A DNA stretch of 64,000 nt from Tepidiphilus sp. J10 (GTDB lineage: Bacteria; Pseudomonadota; Gammaproteobacteria; Burkholderiales; Thiobacillaceae). Below are positions 55,688-64,000 of the stretch, one piece after another. Within the stretch, counting starts at the first letter, position 1, and each line of letters starts with the position of its first letter. The notes beneath the pieces are model-generated. The model was not told the DNA's origin, made no database searches, and worked only from the letters and a program-made list of their open reading frames with translations. The translations under genes were made by a program, and so were the position numbers. The DNA is taken from positions 1 to 64,000 of the forward strand of contig CAMDGQ010000004.1 of NCBI GenBank assembly GCA_945897955.1, read 5' to 3'.

Positions 55688-56408
55688 GCAGGAATTCCCT
55701 CAACTCCGCCGCGAACCATGCGGGATGCGACAGAAACGGCGCGTGCGCGGCGTGCGCATGCAGCGCCAGACGCGCATGCGGCAGATGTTCGGCCAGCCAG
55801 CGCGCCGCGCCGACCGGACACAGCATGTCATGCAGGCCGTGAACGACCAGAACCGGGCAACGCACTTGCTCAACCACACCGCGCAAATCGACGTCACGCA
55901 GCAAAGCCAGCCCGGCGGAGAGGACTTCAGCAGCGGGCTCGCCGAGTGCAAACACGCTGGCGCGCAGACGCTCGATCACCGCGCGCGCCTGCTCGCCGCC
56001 GCGCGCCTGCAACGACAGAAAACGCAGCAAGGTTGCCTTGTAATCCTGGCTCAACGAGCGGGCAAATTCGGCCAGCACCTCCGGCGCCAGGCCATGCGGC
56101 CAATCCGGCCGACTGGCGAACACCGGATTGGTCGCCAGCAGCACCAGACGCGCAACCTTCTCGGGATGCCGCGAAGCCAGCGCCAGCGCCACCATGCCAC
56201 CGAGCGACCATCCGCAGACCACCGCGCCATCCGGCAACGTCGCCGCCAGCGCGTCGGCCAAAGTCTCGGCGGTGTAGGGCGCGACCGAAGCCCGCGCGCC
56301 ATAACCCGGCAAGTCCGGTGTCAAACCCTGAAACGCTGGCGCGGTTTCCGACCAGATGCCGCCATGCAGCCCCCAGCCATGCAGAAAAACCACGCGCGGA
56401 TCAGTCAT
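55680..56408 (-). CDS. bioH: Pimeloyl-[acyl-carrier protein] methyl ester esterase BioH
   Basis: The alpha/beta hydrolase that frees pimeloyl-ACP from its methyl ester. HGWGLHGGIW near the start, nucleophile Ser68 in GWSLGG, Asp in VVHGLHDMLCP, His near the C terminus. The 242 residues fit. It overlaps bioF by eight bases and bioC by eight, so it is embedded in the operon. Confidence 0.92.
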   Translation of the reverse strand: MTDPRVVFLHGWGLHGGIWSETAPAFQGLTPDLPGYGARASVAPYTAETLADALAATLPDGAVVCGWSLGGMVALALASRHPEKVARLVLLATNPVFASRPDWPHGLAPEVLAEFARSLSQDYKATLLRFLSLQARGGEQARAVIERLRASVFALGEPAAEVLSAGLALLRDVDLRGVVEQVRCPVLVVHGLHDMLCPVGAARWLAEHLPHARLALHAHAAHAPFLSHPAWFAAELREFLHE

Positions 56409-57576
56409 GCCGGGCCAACCCGCGCAAGGCCGCCGCCAGCGTAGCTACATCATCCAGGCTGTGCGCGGCGGAGAGAGAGATACGCAAGCGCGCCTCGCCT
56501 TGCGGCACGGTCGGCGGACGGATCGCCGGCAGCAGAATGCCCTGGTCGCGCAAGCCATCCGCCAGGCGCAAGGCCTCGGCATTGCCGCCGACCAGCAGCG
56601 GCTGAATCGGCGTATCGGAAGGCATCAGTGGCCAGGGCAATCCGGCCAGGCCGGTTTTAAGGCGCGCGATCAGCCCATGCAGATGCGCGCGCCGCCAACC
56701 ATCCGCCGCGATCACGCGCAGGCTCGCACTGACCGCCGCCGCCAGCAGCGGCGGCTGCGCGGTGGTGAAGACATAGGTGCGCGCCTTGTTCACCAGCCAC
56801 TCGACCAGATCCGCCGAGCTGGCGACAAACGCGCCGGCGACACCCGCCGCCTTGCCCAGCGTGGCGAGATAAATCAGCCGCGCGTCATGCGGCGCATTCA
56901 ACGCACCGGCGAGCAATGCCAGCGCGCCCTCACCACGCTCGCCCAGCACACCAAAGCCATGCGCATCATCGAGATAGAGCCAGGCATCGTAACGCCGTGC
57001 CAAAGCCAGTAAATCCGCCAGCGGCGCCAGGTCGCCATCCATGCTGAACACGGTATCGGTCGCGATCAACTTCACCTTCGCCGTGCTGGCTGCCAGGCGT
57101 TGTTCCAGCGCGGCCAGATCGCAGTGCGGGTAGCGCGTCAGTTTGGCGCGCGACAGCAACGCCGCGTCGACCAGGGAAGCATGGTTGAGTTTGTCCTCGA
57201 ACACTTCGCCATGCCGATCCAGCAGCGCCGGCAGCACGCCAAGACTGGCCATGTAGCCGGTGGAAAACAGCAGCGCGGCGGGCAGGCCGACAAATTCGGC
57301 CAGCTCGACCTCCAGCTCGTGATGCAGACGATGATGCCCGGTCAGCAGATGCGCCGCGCCCGCGCCGACGCCGCAGCGCTCCGCCACGCCGGCGGCAGCG
57401 GTGGCAATGGCCGGATGATTGGCGAGACCGAGGTAATCGTTGCTGGAAAAGGACAAATACGGCTTGCCATCCAGGATCACCCGCGCGCCCTGCGCGCCAT
57501 CCAGTACGCGCCGCACCCGGCGCAGCGACTGGGCGTCGAGATCGGCTAACGCGGGATGGAGTTGGTCAGGCGTCAT
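56401..57576 (-). CDS. bioF: 8-amino-7-oxononanoate synthase
   Basis: PLP enzyme joining pimeloyl-ACP and alanine. SFSSNDYLGLANHP, the GTG-like glycine region, DDAHGFGVLGERG and the PLP lysine in TLGKAAGVAGAF. Length 391. A 75-base gap with a palindromic repeat separates it from bioB. Confidence 0.96.
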   Translation of the reverse strand: MTPDQLHPALADLDAQSLRRVRRVLDGAQGARVILDGKPYLSFSSNDYLGLANHPAIATAAAGVAERCGVGAGAAHLLTGHHRLHHELEVELAEFVGLPAALLFSTGYMASLGVLPALLDRHGEVFEDKLNHASLVDAALLSRAKLTRYPHCDLAALEQRLAASTAKVKLIATDTVFSMDGDLAPLADLLALARRYDAWLYLDDAHGFGVLGERGEGALALLAGALNAPHDARLIYLATLGKAAGVAGAFVASSADLVEWLVNKARTYVFTTAQPPLLAAAVSASLRVIAADGWRRAHLHGLIARLKTGLAGLPWPLMPSDTPIQPLLVGGNAEALRLADGLRDQGILLPAIRPPTVPQGEARLRISLSAAHSLDDVATLAAALRGLARHD

Positions 57577-57614
57577 CGCTCAACTTGACGGGATAGCGGA
57601 TACGCAAAAAGCGG

Positions 57615-57644
57615 CGTCATTCCCGTGCATGCGCGGGAATGACG
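57615..57644. repeat. Intergenic palindrome, family B copy 2
   Basis: CGTCATTCCCG and CGGGAATGACG flank an eight-base centre (TGCATGCG). Related in arm sequence to 16152-16179. It sits inside the biotin operon between bioB and bioF and could set relative transcript levels. Confidence 0.7.
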
Positions 57645-57651
57645 AAGATAT

Positions 57652-58677
57652 TCAATGTCCCGCGCAACGACGTCCCTGCACCGGTTCGGTGTGCAATCCC
57701 AGCTTCGCAAATAAGGCCGCGTCGGCGCTGACATCCGGATTGCCAGTGGTGAGCAGCTTGTCGCCATAGAAGATCGAATTGGCGCCGGCCAGGAAGCACA
57801 AAGCCTGCACGCCCTCGCCAAGCTCCTGGCGACCGGCCGAAAGGCGCACATGCGAAGCCGGCATGGTGATGCGCGCGATCGCGATGGTGCGCACGAATTC
57901 GAACGGGTCGAGGTTCTCGCCTTTGCCAGCCTCGCCGCCTTGTTCAACAGCCAGCGGCGTGCCCGGCACCTTCACCAGCATGTTGATCGGCACCGATTCC
58001 GGCTGCGGGTCGAGATTCGCCAGTTCCAGGATCAACCCGGCGCGCACCCGCCGCGATTCACCCATGCCGACGATGCCGCCGCAACAGACATGGATGCCGG
58101 CGTCGCGCACCCGCGCCAGCGTATCAAGTCGGTCGCCATGCGTATGGGTGGTGATGACCTGGCCATAGAACTCCGAGGCGGTGTCCAGATTATGGTTGTA
58201 GTAATCCAGCCCGGCGTCTTTCAACTGCTCCGCCTGGCCCGGCTTCAGCATGCCCAGCGTGACACAGGTTTCCAGGCCCAGCGCCTTCACCTCGCGCACC
58301 ATCTCGGTCACCGCGCCGAGATCCTTTTCCTTCGGACCGCGCCAGGCCGCGCCCATGCAGAAGCGGGTGGCGCCGGCTTCCTTGGCAGCCCTGGCGGTGG
58401 CGACGACTTCCGCCACATCAAGCATCTTTTCCCGTTCCAGGCCGGTATCGTGCCGCGCCGATTGCGAGCAATAGCCGCAATCCTCGGAACAGCCGCCGGT
58501 CTTGATCGAGAGCAGCGTCGAAAGCTGCACCGCGTTGGCGTCGAAGTTCGCGCGGTGCACGTTCTGAGCGTGGAACATCAAATCGTTGAACGGCAGCGCA
58601 TACAGCGCTTCCAGTTCGGCCAGGGTCCAGGTCTTGCGCGTCGTCGCGGCAGCGACGGGTTGTGTCATGTCGTTCAT
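57652..58677 (-). CDS. bioB: Biotin synthase
   Basis: Radical SAM enzyme inserting sulfur into dethiobiotin. The [4Fe-4S] motif is CSEDCGYC (Cys63, Cys67, Cys70 from ATG 58677), with further conserved YYNHNLDT and GGIVGMGE. Length 341. GAGG precedes the start. The start codon shares one base with the stop of the upstream membrane protein gene, so they are coupled. Confidence 0.96.
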   Translation of the reverse strand: MNDMTQPVAAATTRKTWTLAELEALYALPFNDLMFHAQNVHRANFDANAVQLSTLLSIKTGGCSEDCGYCSQSARHDTGLEREKMLDVAEVVATARAAKEAGATRFCMGAAWRGPKEKDLGAVTEMVREVKALGLETCVTLGMLKPGQAEQLKDAGLDYYNHNLDTASEFYGQVITTHTHGDRLDTLARVRDAGIHVCCGGIVGMGESRRVRAGLILELANLDPQPESVPINMLVKVPGTPLAVEQGGEAGKGENLDPFEFVRTIAIARITMPASHVRLSAGRQELGEGVQALCFLAGANSIFYGDKLLTTGNPDVSADAALFAKLGLHTEPVQGRRCAGH

Positions 58678-59123
58678 CAGTGCGCCTCTTTCACCACTTC
58701 GAGATCCCGCCAGTTTTCCTTGCCGGCTTTCCATACGTCATACAGCGCCCACGGCACCAGTGTCAGCAACATCAGCGCCCATACGCCGGCCCAGCCCGTC
58801 GGCAGATGCGCCAGATCGTTGGACAGCACGGTCAACGTGCCGACCACAGCGTAATAGCGATACCCGGCCCATTTGTTGTAATGCCGGACAGTGAGATCGG
58901 GGTGGTGCGCAATCGAGGCATAGACGAAGATGGAGGCCGCCAGCCAGATCATGATCGGCGGCAGCGACATCGCCATCGGCAAAAATGCCAGCTTCTTGTC
59001 GGCGATCAGATGGCCGATGCCGAACAGGCTGGCGGAAAGCAGCGTGGTCGCCACGGCAAGCAGATTGAACAGGCGTGCGCTTCGCTTGCAGGATGTGGCG
59101 CTAATCAAGTGTTTTTCGGACAT
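58677..59123 (-). CDS. Conserved membrane protein heading the biotin operon
   Basis: A 148-residue protein with four predicted helices ([70 protein letters not shown]). I do not recognise the family. It overlaps the bioB start by one base, so it is translated with the biotin genes. A biotin or precursor transport role is possible but the motifs of BioY are not present. Confidence 0.68.
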   Translation of the reverse strand: MSEKHLISATSCKRSARLFNLLAVATTLLSASLFGIGHLIADKKLAFLPMAMSLPPIMIWLAASIFVYASIAHHPDLTVRHYNKWAGYRYYAVVGTLTVLSNDLAHLPTGWAGVWALMLLTLVPWALYDVWKAGKENWRDLEVVKEAH

Positions 59124-59232
59124 TCAACAAAAATCCGGCAAAAAAGAGGCTGGATGGTGGGGGACGGGTCAAACCTTGTCAAACAAAGCCAATTCAATAT
59201 TGAACAAGTGCCTAAATTTTGCGCAATCCCGT

Positions 59233-59886
59233 ATGCCGCAAGCTTGCTTCCTTTGCGGCACCCGTGTCACCGGAAAATTGCTTTGCGCCGGGTGCGAAGC
59301 CGATCTGGCTGCTCTCCCCGCCGCCTGTTGCCCGCAATGCGCACTGTCCAGCCCAGGCGGCGAGATCTGCGGCGGATGTCTGAAGCATCCGCCGGCATTC
59401 GACCGCACGCTGGCGACATTCGTCTACGCCTTTCCGCTCGACGTCCTGGTGCAGCAATGCAAGTACGCCCACGCCATCAGCTTGACCTCGCTGTTTGCCG
59501 AACACATGGCCCGCCGGATCGGCCCCGACACCCCTCACATCGATCTGCTGTTGCCGATGCCGCTGCACCCAAGTCGCCTGGCTGCACGCGGTTTCAATCA
59601 GGCGGCTGAAATCGCCCGCCGACTGTCACCCCGTCTCGGCATCCCCTGGCTGGCCGATGCCTGCCAGCGCGTGCGCAACACGCCCTCGCAAGCCGGGCTT
59701 GATCTGAAAGCCCGCCAGCGCAATTTGCTCGGCGCGTTCGCCTGCGACCACGACCTGAGAGGCAAGCGCATCGCCCTGATCGACGATGTGATGACCAGCG
59801 GCAGCAGCCTGAACGAACTGGCGCGAACCGCGCGCAAAGCCGGCGCCGAGGAGATTCAGGCCTGGGTGCTGGCGCGTACTTTGTAA
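59233..59886 (+). CDS. comF: ComF family phosphoribosyltransferase-like protein
   Basis: The 217-residue protein has an N-terminal Cys-rich zinc region (CFLCG, LCAGC, CCPQC, CGGC) and a C-terminal phosphoribosyltransferase fold with the PRPP motif IALIDDVMTSGSSLNE. It is required for DNA uptake in competent species, here without other com genes. The start at ATG 59233 (MPQACFLCG) excludes an upstream frame that overlaps the divergent membrane protein. Confidence 0.88.
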   Translation: MPQACFLCGTRVTGKLLCAGCEADLAALPAACCPQCALSSPGGEICGGCLKHPPAFDRTLATFVYAFPLDVLVQQCKYAHAISLTSLFAEHMARRIGPDTPHIDLLLPMPLHPSRLAARGFNQAAEIARRLSPRLGIPWLADACQRVRNTPSQAGLDLKARQRNLLGAFACDHDLRGKRIALIDDVMTSGSSLNELARTARKAGAEEIQAWVLARTL

Positions 59887-59919
59887 GTGGTCCGAAACCA
59901 GTGCAGTCCGGACGATGCC

Positions 59920-60480
59920 TTATTCCTTGATTGCCTCAACGCCAATGCTCAGCGTTACGTCATCGGATACATAGGGCGCGTATTTGCCCATGTTGAAATC
60001 GGAACGCTTGATCTTGACGCTCGCGTTGGCGCCGATGGCGTCCTTCTTTTGCATGGGGTGCGGCATGGCGTGAAAAGTCGATACTTTCAGGGTTACCGGC
60101 TTGGTCACGCCCTTGATCGTCAGGTCGCCGTTGACCGCTACAGGCTTGTCGCCCTTGAATTTCACACTGGTTGATTTGAAGGTGATGACGGGATGAGCTG
60201 CGGTATTGAAGAAGTCTTCTCCCTGGATGTGTTCATTGAATACCGCGTAACCGGTGTTGACCGACTTGGCGTCGATGCTGACTTCGACCGAGCCGGTACG
60301 AGCGGCCCGGTCGAGCACAATCTTGCCGCTGGTGGTGTCGAAACGGTGCATCTGGTTGGAGTAGCCGAAGTGGCTGTATTCGAATCGCGGCGCGGTGTGC
60401 GTAGCGTCGATGACGAAGGTTTCCGGCGCGGCGAGCGCACTGGTGGAAAGGGCTAACAGCGCGATGGCGAGTTTGGTCAT
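59920..60480 (-). CDS. YceI family periplasmic protein
   Basis: A 186-residue exported lipocalin-like beta-barrel protein: signal peptide (LLALSTSALA), then FVIDATHTAPRFEYSHFGYSN, the GEDFFNTAAHPVITFKST motif and VTKPVTLKV. YceI proteins bind polyisoprenoid-like ligands. It is divergent from a LysR regulator with a dyad in the gap. Confidence 0.92.
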   Translation of the reverse strand: MTKLAIALLALSTSALAAPETFVIDATHTAPRFEYSHFGYSNQMHRFDTTSGKIVLDRAARTGSVEVSIDAKSVNTGYAVFNEHIQGEDFFNTAAHPVITFKSTSVKFKGDKPVAVNGDLTIKGVTKPVTLKVSTFHAMPHPMQKKDAIGANASVKIKRSDFNMGKYAPYVSDDVTLSIGVEAIKE

Positions 60481-60600
60481 GGGAGTCTCCTGAACATTGA
60501 AGGGAACGCCAGGCCGCCGGGTATGTTTTCGTCGGTCTTGACGCCAGGACGCACTGTAGGCATTTCATCAGCAGCGAGATAGACGACAATCCGCAATTCA

Positions 60601-60621
60601 TTGTTGCTTGATTTGCTACAA
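60601..60621. promoter_or_regulatory. Candidate LysR operator upstream of the LysR gene
   Basis: TTGTTGC-N7-GCTACAA is an inverted repeat with one mismatch per arm pair, ending 12 bases before the LysR ATG. LysR regulators bind T-N11-A-type dyads between divergent genes; here it could serve autoregulation and control of yceI. Not confirmed. Confidence 0.4.
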
Positions 60622-60633
60622 ACAGGAGGGCTG

Positions 60634-61548
60634 ATGGATCGTCTTCACAGCATGAGGTTGTTTGTCCTGGTGGCGGAGATGGGTAGTTTTTCCGCCGTCG
60701 CGCAGCGGATGAATCTGGCGCGATCGGTGTTGACCCGCCAGATCTCGGCGCTGGAATCGCATCTCGGCACCAAGCTGCTGGCGCGCAGCACGCGGCGTCT
60801 GAGCCTGACTTCCGCCGGTGCAGGTTACCTTGAGAAGTGCCGCGAAATCCTCAGTCTGGTGGAAGCGGCCGAAACCGATCTGAACGAGGATCGACAAACG
60901 CCGCGCGGCCACATTCGGGCGACCCTGCCGCTGTCCTTCGGGGTCCGTCAGTTGATGCCGATGATCGGCGATTTCATGGCGGCCAATCCCGAGGTCAGCG
61001 TGGAACTTGATTTCAATGATCACCGCGTCAATCTGATCGAGGGCGGCTTCGATCTGGCCATCCGTATCTCTGATCGCCTTGATCCCGGCGATGTCGCGCG
61101 CAGGATCGGCGGCAGCCAGGGCGTGATCGTCGCTGCCCCCGACTACCTGGCGCGGCATGGCCGACCGACACATCCGGCGGAATTGCTCGGCCACGAATGC
61201 TTCGGTTACCTGCTCGATTCGAAATCGAGTTGGAGCTTCGTGATTGATGACGAACAACGCGCGTATCCGATCTCCGGACGCCTGCGCGCCAACAATGGCG
61301 ATGCACTGATCGCAGCGGCGGTTCAAGGGCTCGGCGTCGCACGCGCGCCCACTTTCATCGCCGAACAGGCCGTGCGCGCGGGCACGCTCGAAATTCTGCT
61401 GCGCGGTTTTCCAACCCCGAAAATGGGCATCTATGCGATTTTCCCCGGCAGCCGCCATCTTCCGCATCGGGTCAGGGCGCTGGTGGATTACCTTGCCATG
61501 CGCATCGGCCCGCTACCCGCCTGGGATGAAATCCTGACCACTGAATAA
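60634..61548 (+). CDS. LysR family transcriptional regulator
   Basis: The 304-residue regulator from ATG 60634 (AGGAGGG upstream) has an N-terminal winged helix (MDRLHSMRLFVLVAEMGSFSAVAQRM, LTRQISALESHLGTKLL) and a substrate-binding effector domain (RGHIRATLPLSFGVRQLMP). It resembles the CrgA/DsdC-like subgroup common in proteobacteria. The effector is unknown. The frame also opens at TTG 60601, overlapping the candidate operator, which is a worse start. Confidence 0.9.
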   Translation: MDRLHSMRLFVLVAEMGSFSAVAQRMNLARSVLTRQISALESHLGTKLLARSTRRLSLTSAGAGYLEKCREILSLVEAAETDLNEDRQTPRGHIRATLPLSFGVRQLMPMIGDFMAANPEVSVELDFNDHRVNLIEGGFDLAIRISDRLDPGDVARRIGGSQGVIVAAPDYLARHGRPTHPAELLGHECFGYLLDSKSSWSFVIDDEQRAYPISGRLRANNGDALIAAAVQGLGVARAPTFIAEQAVRAGTLEILLRGFPTPKMGIYAIFPGSRHLPHRVRALVDYLAMRIGPLPAWDEILTTE

Positions 61549-61597
61549 CCGGGCTGCGGCTTTGTAGAATTGACTTCGAGTTGACACTCAGGAGGGT

Positions 61598-62410
61598 GTG
61601 GTGAAGTTCAGCAATGCCGCGTGGTGCGCTGCTTTATCGGGCATGTTCGGTTTCGCCGCGCATGGTTTCGCCGCGTCGGGTCCGCTCAAGCTGGCCTTGA
61701 CGCGATCGCTCAGCCCGTTGATGACCGTAATTCGCTATGAGGACCGAGAACCGGAGCAACCGGCTTATGTCAGCCGCATCCTGGTGCTGGGCGAAAAGAT
61801 GCGCATGGATTATGGCAAGGACGATGAAGGCTTCATTCTGTTCGACCGCAAGGCGCGTTCGGTGTGGCATGTGTCCCCGGGCGATCGGCGCATGACCGGC
61901 ATTGCCGCCGGCAAAGTTAGCGATATCTGGCCACCCGACTGGCAACTGACGGAAGACGCGATGTCCGGCGAGCAATACGTGCTGACCCAGATCCGGCTCA
62001 ACGGCACACTCTGTGTTGAATTCAAAACCTCGCCACTGCTTCCTGGCGAGGCAGCCTTGTTCGCCGACTTTCGGCGCATCCTGGCGGCCAATCAGGTAAA
62101 AGCCTGGCTCGGTACGCCGGAAGAACTGCGTGCGCCCTGCGCGCTCGCACTCGACGTCCACGCGGCGGGGATCGAATACCGTGGAGGGTTGCCCTTGGCA
62201 ATCCGTTACTGGGATGGACGCAGCCGCATTTACAAGGAGCACGCGATCGTCCAGCCGCGTCCGGCGTTGTTTGAATTGCCGGCGGGTTATGCACACATCA
62301 AAGTAGGCAGTGCGTTGCCGGAACAGGACGAACTGGAGAAATCAGCCCGGTCCAAACCCGTTCAGGGAAAATCGGATAAGCGGCAACCGTCGGCATCGCA
62401 GGCCAGGTAA
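61598..62410 (+). CDS. Exported protein of unknown function
   Basis: The 270-residue protein starts at one of two adjacent GTG codons (61598 or 61601) behind AGGAGGG. It has a signal peptide (AALSGMFGFAAHGFAASG) and a beta-rich body (RILVLGEKMRMDYGKDDEGF, LFDRKARSVWHVSPGDRRM) reminiscent of LolA/DUF4412-type periplasmic folds, then a basic tail. The last 49 bases overlap the end of lpxH on the other strand. Confidence 0.68.
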   Translation: MVKFSNAAWCAALSGMFGFAAHGFAASGPLKLALTRSLSPLMTVIRYEDREPEQPAYVSRILVLGEKMRMDYGKDDEGFILFDRKARSVWHVSPGDRRMTGIAAGKVSDIWPPDWQLTEDAMSGEQYVLTQIRLNGTLCVEFKTSPLLPGEAALFADFRRILAANQVKAWLGTPEELRAPCALALDVHAAGIEYRGGLPLAIRYWDGRSRIYKEHAIVQPRPALFELPAGYAHIKVGSALPEQDELEKSARSKPVQGKSDKRQPSASQAR

Positions 62411-63102
62411 CCGCCGCTTTCATACCAATCCGGCAAGACCCAGCGCTCGACGGACAGGCCGTTGAATTCATGTTCATGCCGCGCGGGACGATGTGTATGA
62501 CCATGAATGATGCGTCGAATCGGCGGGTTGAGCGCTTCGCTCGCCAGCATGGCGCGGATCGCCTCGCCATTTACATCCATGATTGCCGGCTTCTTGTCGG
62601 CTTTGGCGTGCTCGCTGCGTTCCCGCAGCGCTTTCGCCAGCGCCAGCCGTTGTTGCAGCGGCTGAGCCAGAAAGTGTTGCTGCCAGGCCGGATCACGGAC
62701 CTGGCGGCGGAAGTCCTGATATGCGACGTCATCGGTACAGAACTGATCGCCGTGCGTCAGCAGCGTTGGCATGCCGAACAGGTCGATTCTGCTCGGATCA
62801 GGCAGGAGGGTGAGTCCAGTGGCGTTGGAAAAGGAGGGGCCGACCAGAAAATCGCGGTTGCCAGGCAAGAAAAACAGCAATACACCCTGTTCGGAAAGCG
62901 ATTTCAGCGCGGTTGCGAGGTCGCGATAGAAAGGCTCAAGCAGTGCATCGTCTCCGACCCAGGCCTCAAGGAAATCACCCAGCACATAGAGCGCTTGAGC
63001 ATGCGGGGCGACTTCTTGAATAAAGCGGTAGAACAGCCTGACCGGCAGCGGGCGCTCCGGTGTCAGATGCAGGTCGGAGATGAACAGCGCGGCGTCGGTC
63101 AT
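62362..63102 (-). CDS. lpxH: UDP-2,3-diacylglucosamine diphosphatase LpxH
   Basis: Fourth step of lipid A synthesis. Calcineurin-like motifs: FISDLHL, GDFLEAWVGDD, GNRDFL, THGDQFCTDD, HGHTHRPA. From ATG 63102 the protein has 246 residues, normal for LpxH. It follows a cyclophilin gene by 25 bases and is convergent with the exported unknown protein, overlapping it by 49 bases. Confidence 0.95.
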   Translation of the reverse strand: MTDAALFISDLHLTPERPLPVRLFYRFIQEVAPHAQALYVLGDFLEAWVGDDALLEPFYRDLATALKSLSEQGVLLFFLPGNRDFLVGPSFSNATGLTLLPDPSRIDLFGMPTLLTHGDQFCTDDVAYQDFRRQVRDPAWQQHFLAQPLQQRLALAKALRERSEHAKADKKPAIMDVNGEAIRAMLASEALNPPIRRIIHGHTHRPARHEHEFNGLSVERWVLPDWYESGGYLACDADGCRLSDFP

Positions 63103-63127
63103 GGGGATGACAGGCGCCGCGCAGGTA

Positions 63128-63733
63128 TCAGCCTTCGATGATTTCGGCGCGCTCGATGATGACGTTCTCGACCGGCACATCCTGATGGCCGCCACGCATA
63201 CCGGTGCGCACCTTGCGGATGCGCTCGACCACATCCTGCCCCTCGGTCACCTTGCCGAACACGCAGTAACCAAAACCCTGGGCATTGGGCGCGCGGAAGT
63301 CGAGGAAAGCGTTGTCGGCGATGTTGATGAAGAATTGGCTGCTGGCGGAATGCGGATTCGGCGTGCGCGCCATGGCGACGCTGTAGGTCACGTTCTTGAG
63401 GCCGTTCTGGGCTTCGTTCTGGATTTCCGCGCGCGTCGGCTTTTGTTCCATGTCGGCGGTAAAGCCGCCGCCCTGAATCATGAAACCGTCGATGACCCGG
63501 TGGAATATGGTGCCGTCGTAATGGCCATCCTTGGCGTATTGCAGGAAGTTGGCGACGGTAATCGGGGCGGCTTTGGCGTCGAGTTCGAGGGTGATGGCCC
63601 CGAAGTTGGTATGCAGTTTGACCATTTTGACCTTTCGTTTGGCGGAATCGGATTTCGGGGCAGCTGCGCTGGCAAGTCCTGTCAAGGGCGCGGCCAGGGC
63701 GAGCAATATCAGGGAGCGACGGTGTGAATTCAT
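63128..63733 (-). CDS. Peptidyl-prolyl cis-trans isomerase, cyclophilin type, exported
   Basis: A 201-residue cyclophilin with an N-terminal signal-like segment (RRSLILLALAAPLTGLASAA) and the domain motifs FHRVIDGFMIQGGG, SASSQFFINIADN and FGKVTEGQDVV. The start is ATG 63733. The domain itself (MVKLHTNFGAI) is PpiB-like, so this is a PpiB-type domain carrying an export signal. It accelerates proline isomerisation in the periplasm if exported as predicted. Confidence 0.9.
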   Translation of the reverse strand: MNSHRRSLILLALAAPLTGLASAAAPKSDSAKRKVKMVKLHTNFGAITLELDAKAAPITVANFLQYAKDGHYDGTIFHRVIDGFMIQGGGFTADMEQKPTRAEIQNEAQNGLKNVTYSVAMARTPNPHSASSQFFINIADNAFLDFRAPNAQGFGYCVFGKVTEGQDVVERIRKVRTGMRGGHQDVPVENVIIERAEIIEG

Positions 63734-63741
63734 GGCTTCTC

Positions 63742-64000
63742 TCAACGTTGTGCGAGGTGGGTGGAGTTGGGGATGTCTTGCGACTTTTCCAGTGCGACGC
63801 GCCAAATTCCTTTTTCCTGGCGCCAGTACATGCGTTTGCTGGTCAAGCTGGCTAGTTTGTCGCTGCTGTAGCGTTGGGTGAATTCGGTGTATGCCATTTC
63901 GCCACCCGGGTAAAGAAAGAGGCTGATATCGCTCAGCGAGAGGCGGATCCAGTCCTTTTCCAGGATGTTGCGGCGCTTGTCCCTGGCCCAGGCGGTCCCT
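63742..64000 (-). CDS. C-terminal part of an L,D-transpeptidase-associated (Cds6-like) protein (5' end outside window)
   Basis: About 86 codons remain, ending at TGA 63744-63742. The sequence (KDWIRLSLSDISLFLYPG, EMAYTEFTQRYSSDKLASLT, KRMYWRQEKGIWRVALEK) fits the nuclear-transport-factor-like Cds6 C-terminal domain found on YkuD L,D-transpeptidases that lie upstream of ppi genes in betaproteobacteria. The catalytic part is outside. It is eight bases upstream of the cyclophilin start, probably in the same operon. Confidence 0.6.
   Translation of the reverse strand, partial: GTAWARDKRRNILEKDWIRLSLSDISLFLYPGGEMAYTEFTQRYSSDKLASLTSKRMYWRQEKGIWRVALEKSQDIPNSTHLAQR

Overview
The window reads as a chromosome segment of a GC-rich betaproteobacterium. 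The evidence is the gene order rimP-nusA-infB-rbfA-truB-rpsO-pnp, the fmdB-DUF502-aspS run, the cheR-cheD-cheB order, a ccoNOQP cbb3 oxidase, and the composition (roughly 60-65 % GC in most coding stretches). Sulfur oxidation genes (soxA, soxX, a persulfide dioxygenase), a NIF-type Fe-S assembly trio and a cbb3 oxidase together suggest a microaerobic, probably sulfur-oxidising member of Rhodocyclales or Nitrosomonadales. The order-level guess is an inference. I saw no rRNA, tRNA, CRISPR array, intact insertion sequence or prophage; I read by eye, so a tRNA could have been missed. Layout: 1-3577 is the end of a chemotaxis operon (a receptor with a CheR-tethering tail, then cheR, cheD, cheB). 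3626-6911 holds an AmpG-type permease, a Uma2-like nuclease and a CobW-type metallochaperone GTPase. 6938-8510 is a small accessory scar: three decayed gene remnants beside an intact ParE/ribbon-helix-helix toxin-antitoxin pair. 8712-13088 is a sulfur region: persulfide dioxygenase, membrane rhodanese, an MBL-fold hydrolase, a low-GC orphan gene, then soxX and soxA. 13385-17885 is housekeeping (fmdB, DUF502, aspS, suhB, trmJ). 18071-20254 encodes an exported subtilase with a CFI-box C terminus. 20382-22910 is iscA-nifU-nifS. 23095-29857 is an envelope block: an RND permease without an adaptor, two exported SRPBCC proteins, a lipoprotein, and a YbhP/ClsB cardiolipin pair. 29903-33238 is an operon of a two-domain nitroreductase, a dihydroorotate dehydrogenase-like enzyme and a Crp/Fnr regulator. 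33397-37985 has a diguanylate cyclase, a PaaK/CapK-like ligase, an AcuI-like reductase and nudB. 38090-46895 is the translation/transcription operon. 46999-53883 is the cbb3 oxidase locus, led by an Rrf2 regulator and a SCO protein. 54057-59123 is a biotin operon (bioBFHCD behind a membrane protein; bioA is not here). 59233-64000 has comF, yceI, a LysR regulator, an exported unknown protein, lpxH, a cyclophilin and the end of an L,D-transpeptidase-like gene. Functional links: electrons from SoxAX-type sulfur oxidation would reach oxygen through cytochromes and the cbb3 oxidase, while persulfide dioxygenase and rhodanese handle persulfide sulfur. The NIF trio and biotin operon supply cofactors. 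No clear undescribed multi-gene defence or mobile system is present. The best leads are a hairpin-terminator leader wedged between a consensus -10 and the rimP start codon, the RND/SRPBCC envelope block, the nitroreductase/DHOD-like/Crp operon, the low-GC orphan at 11128-11520, and two families of intergenic palindromes.
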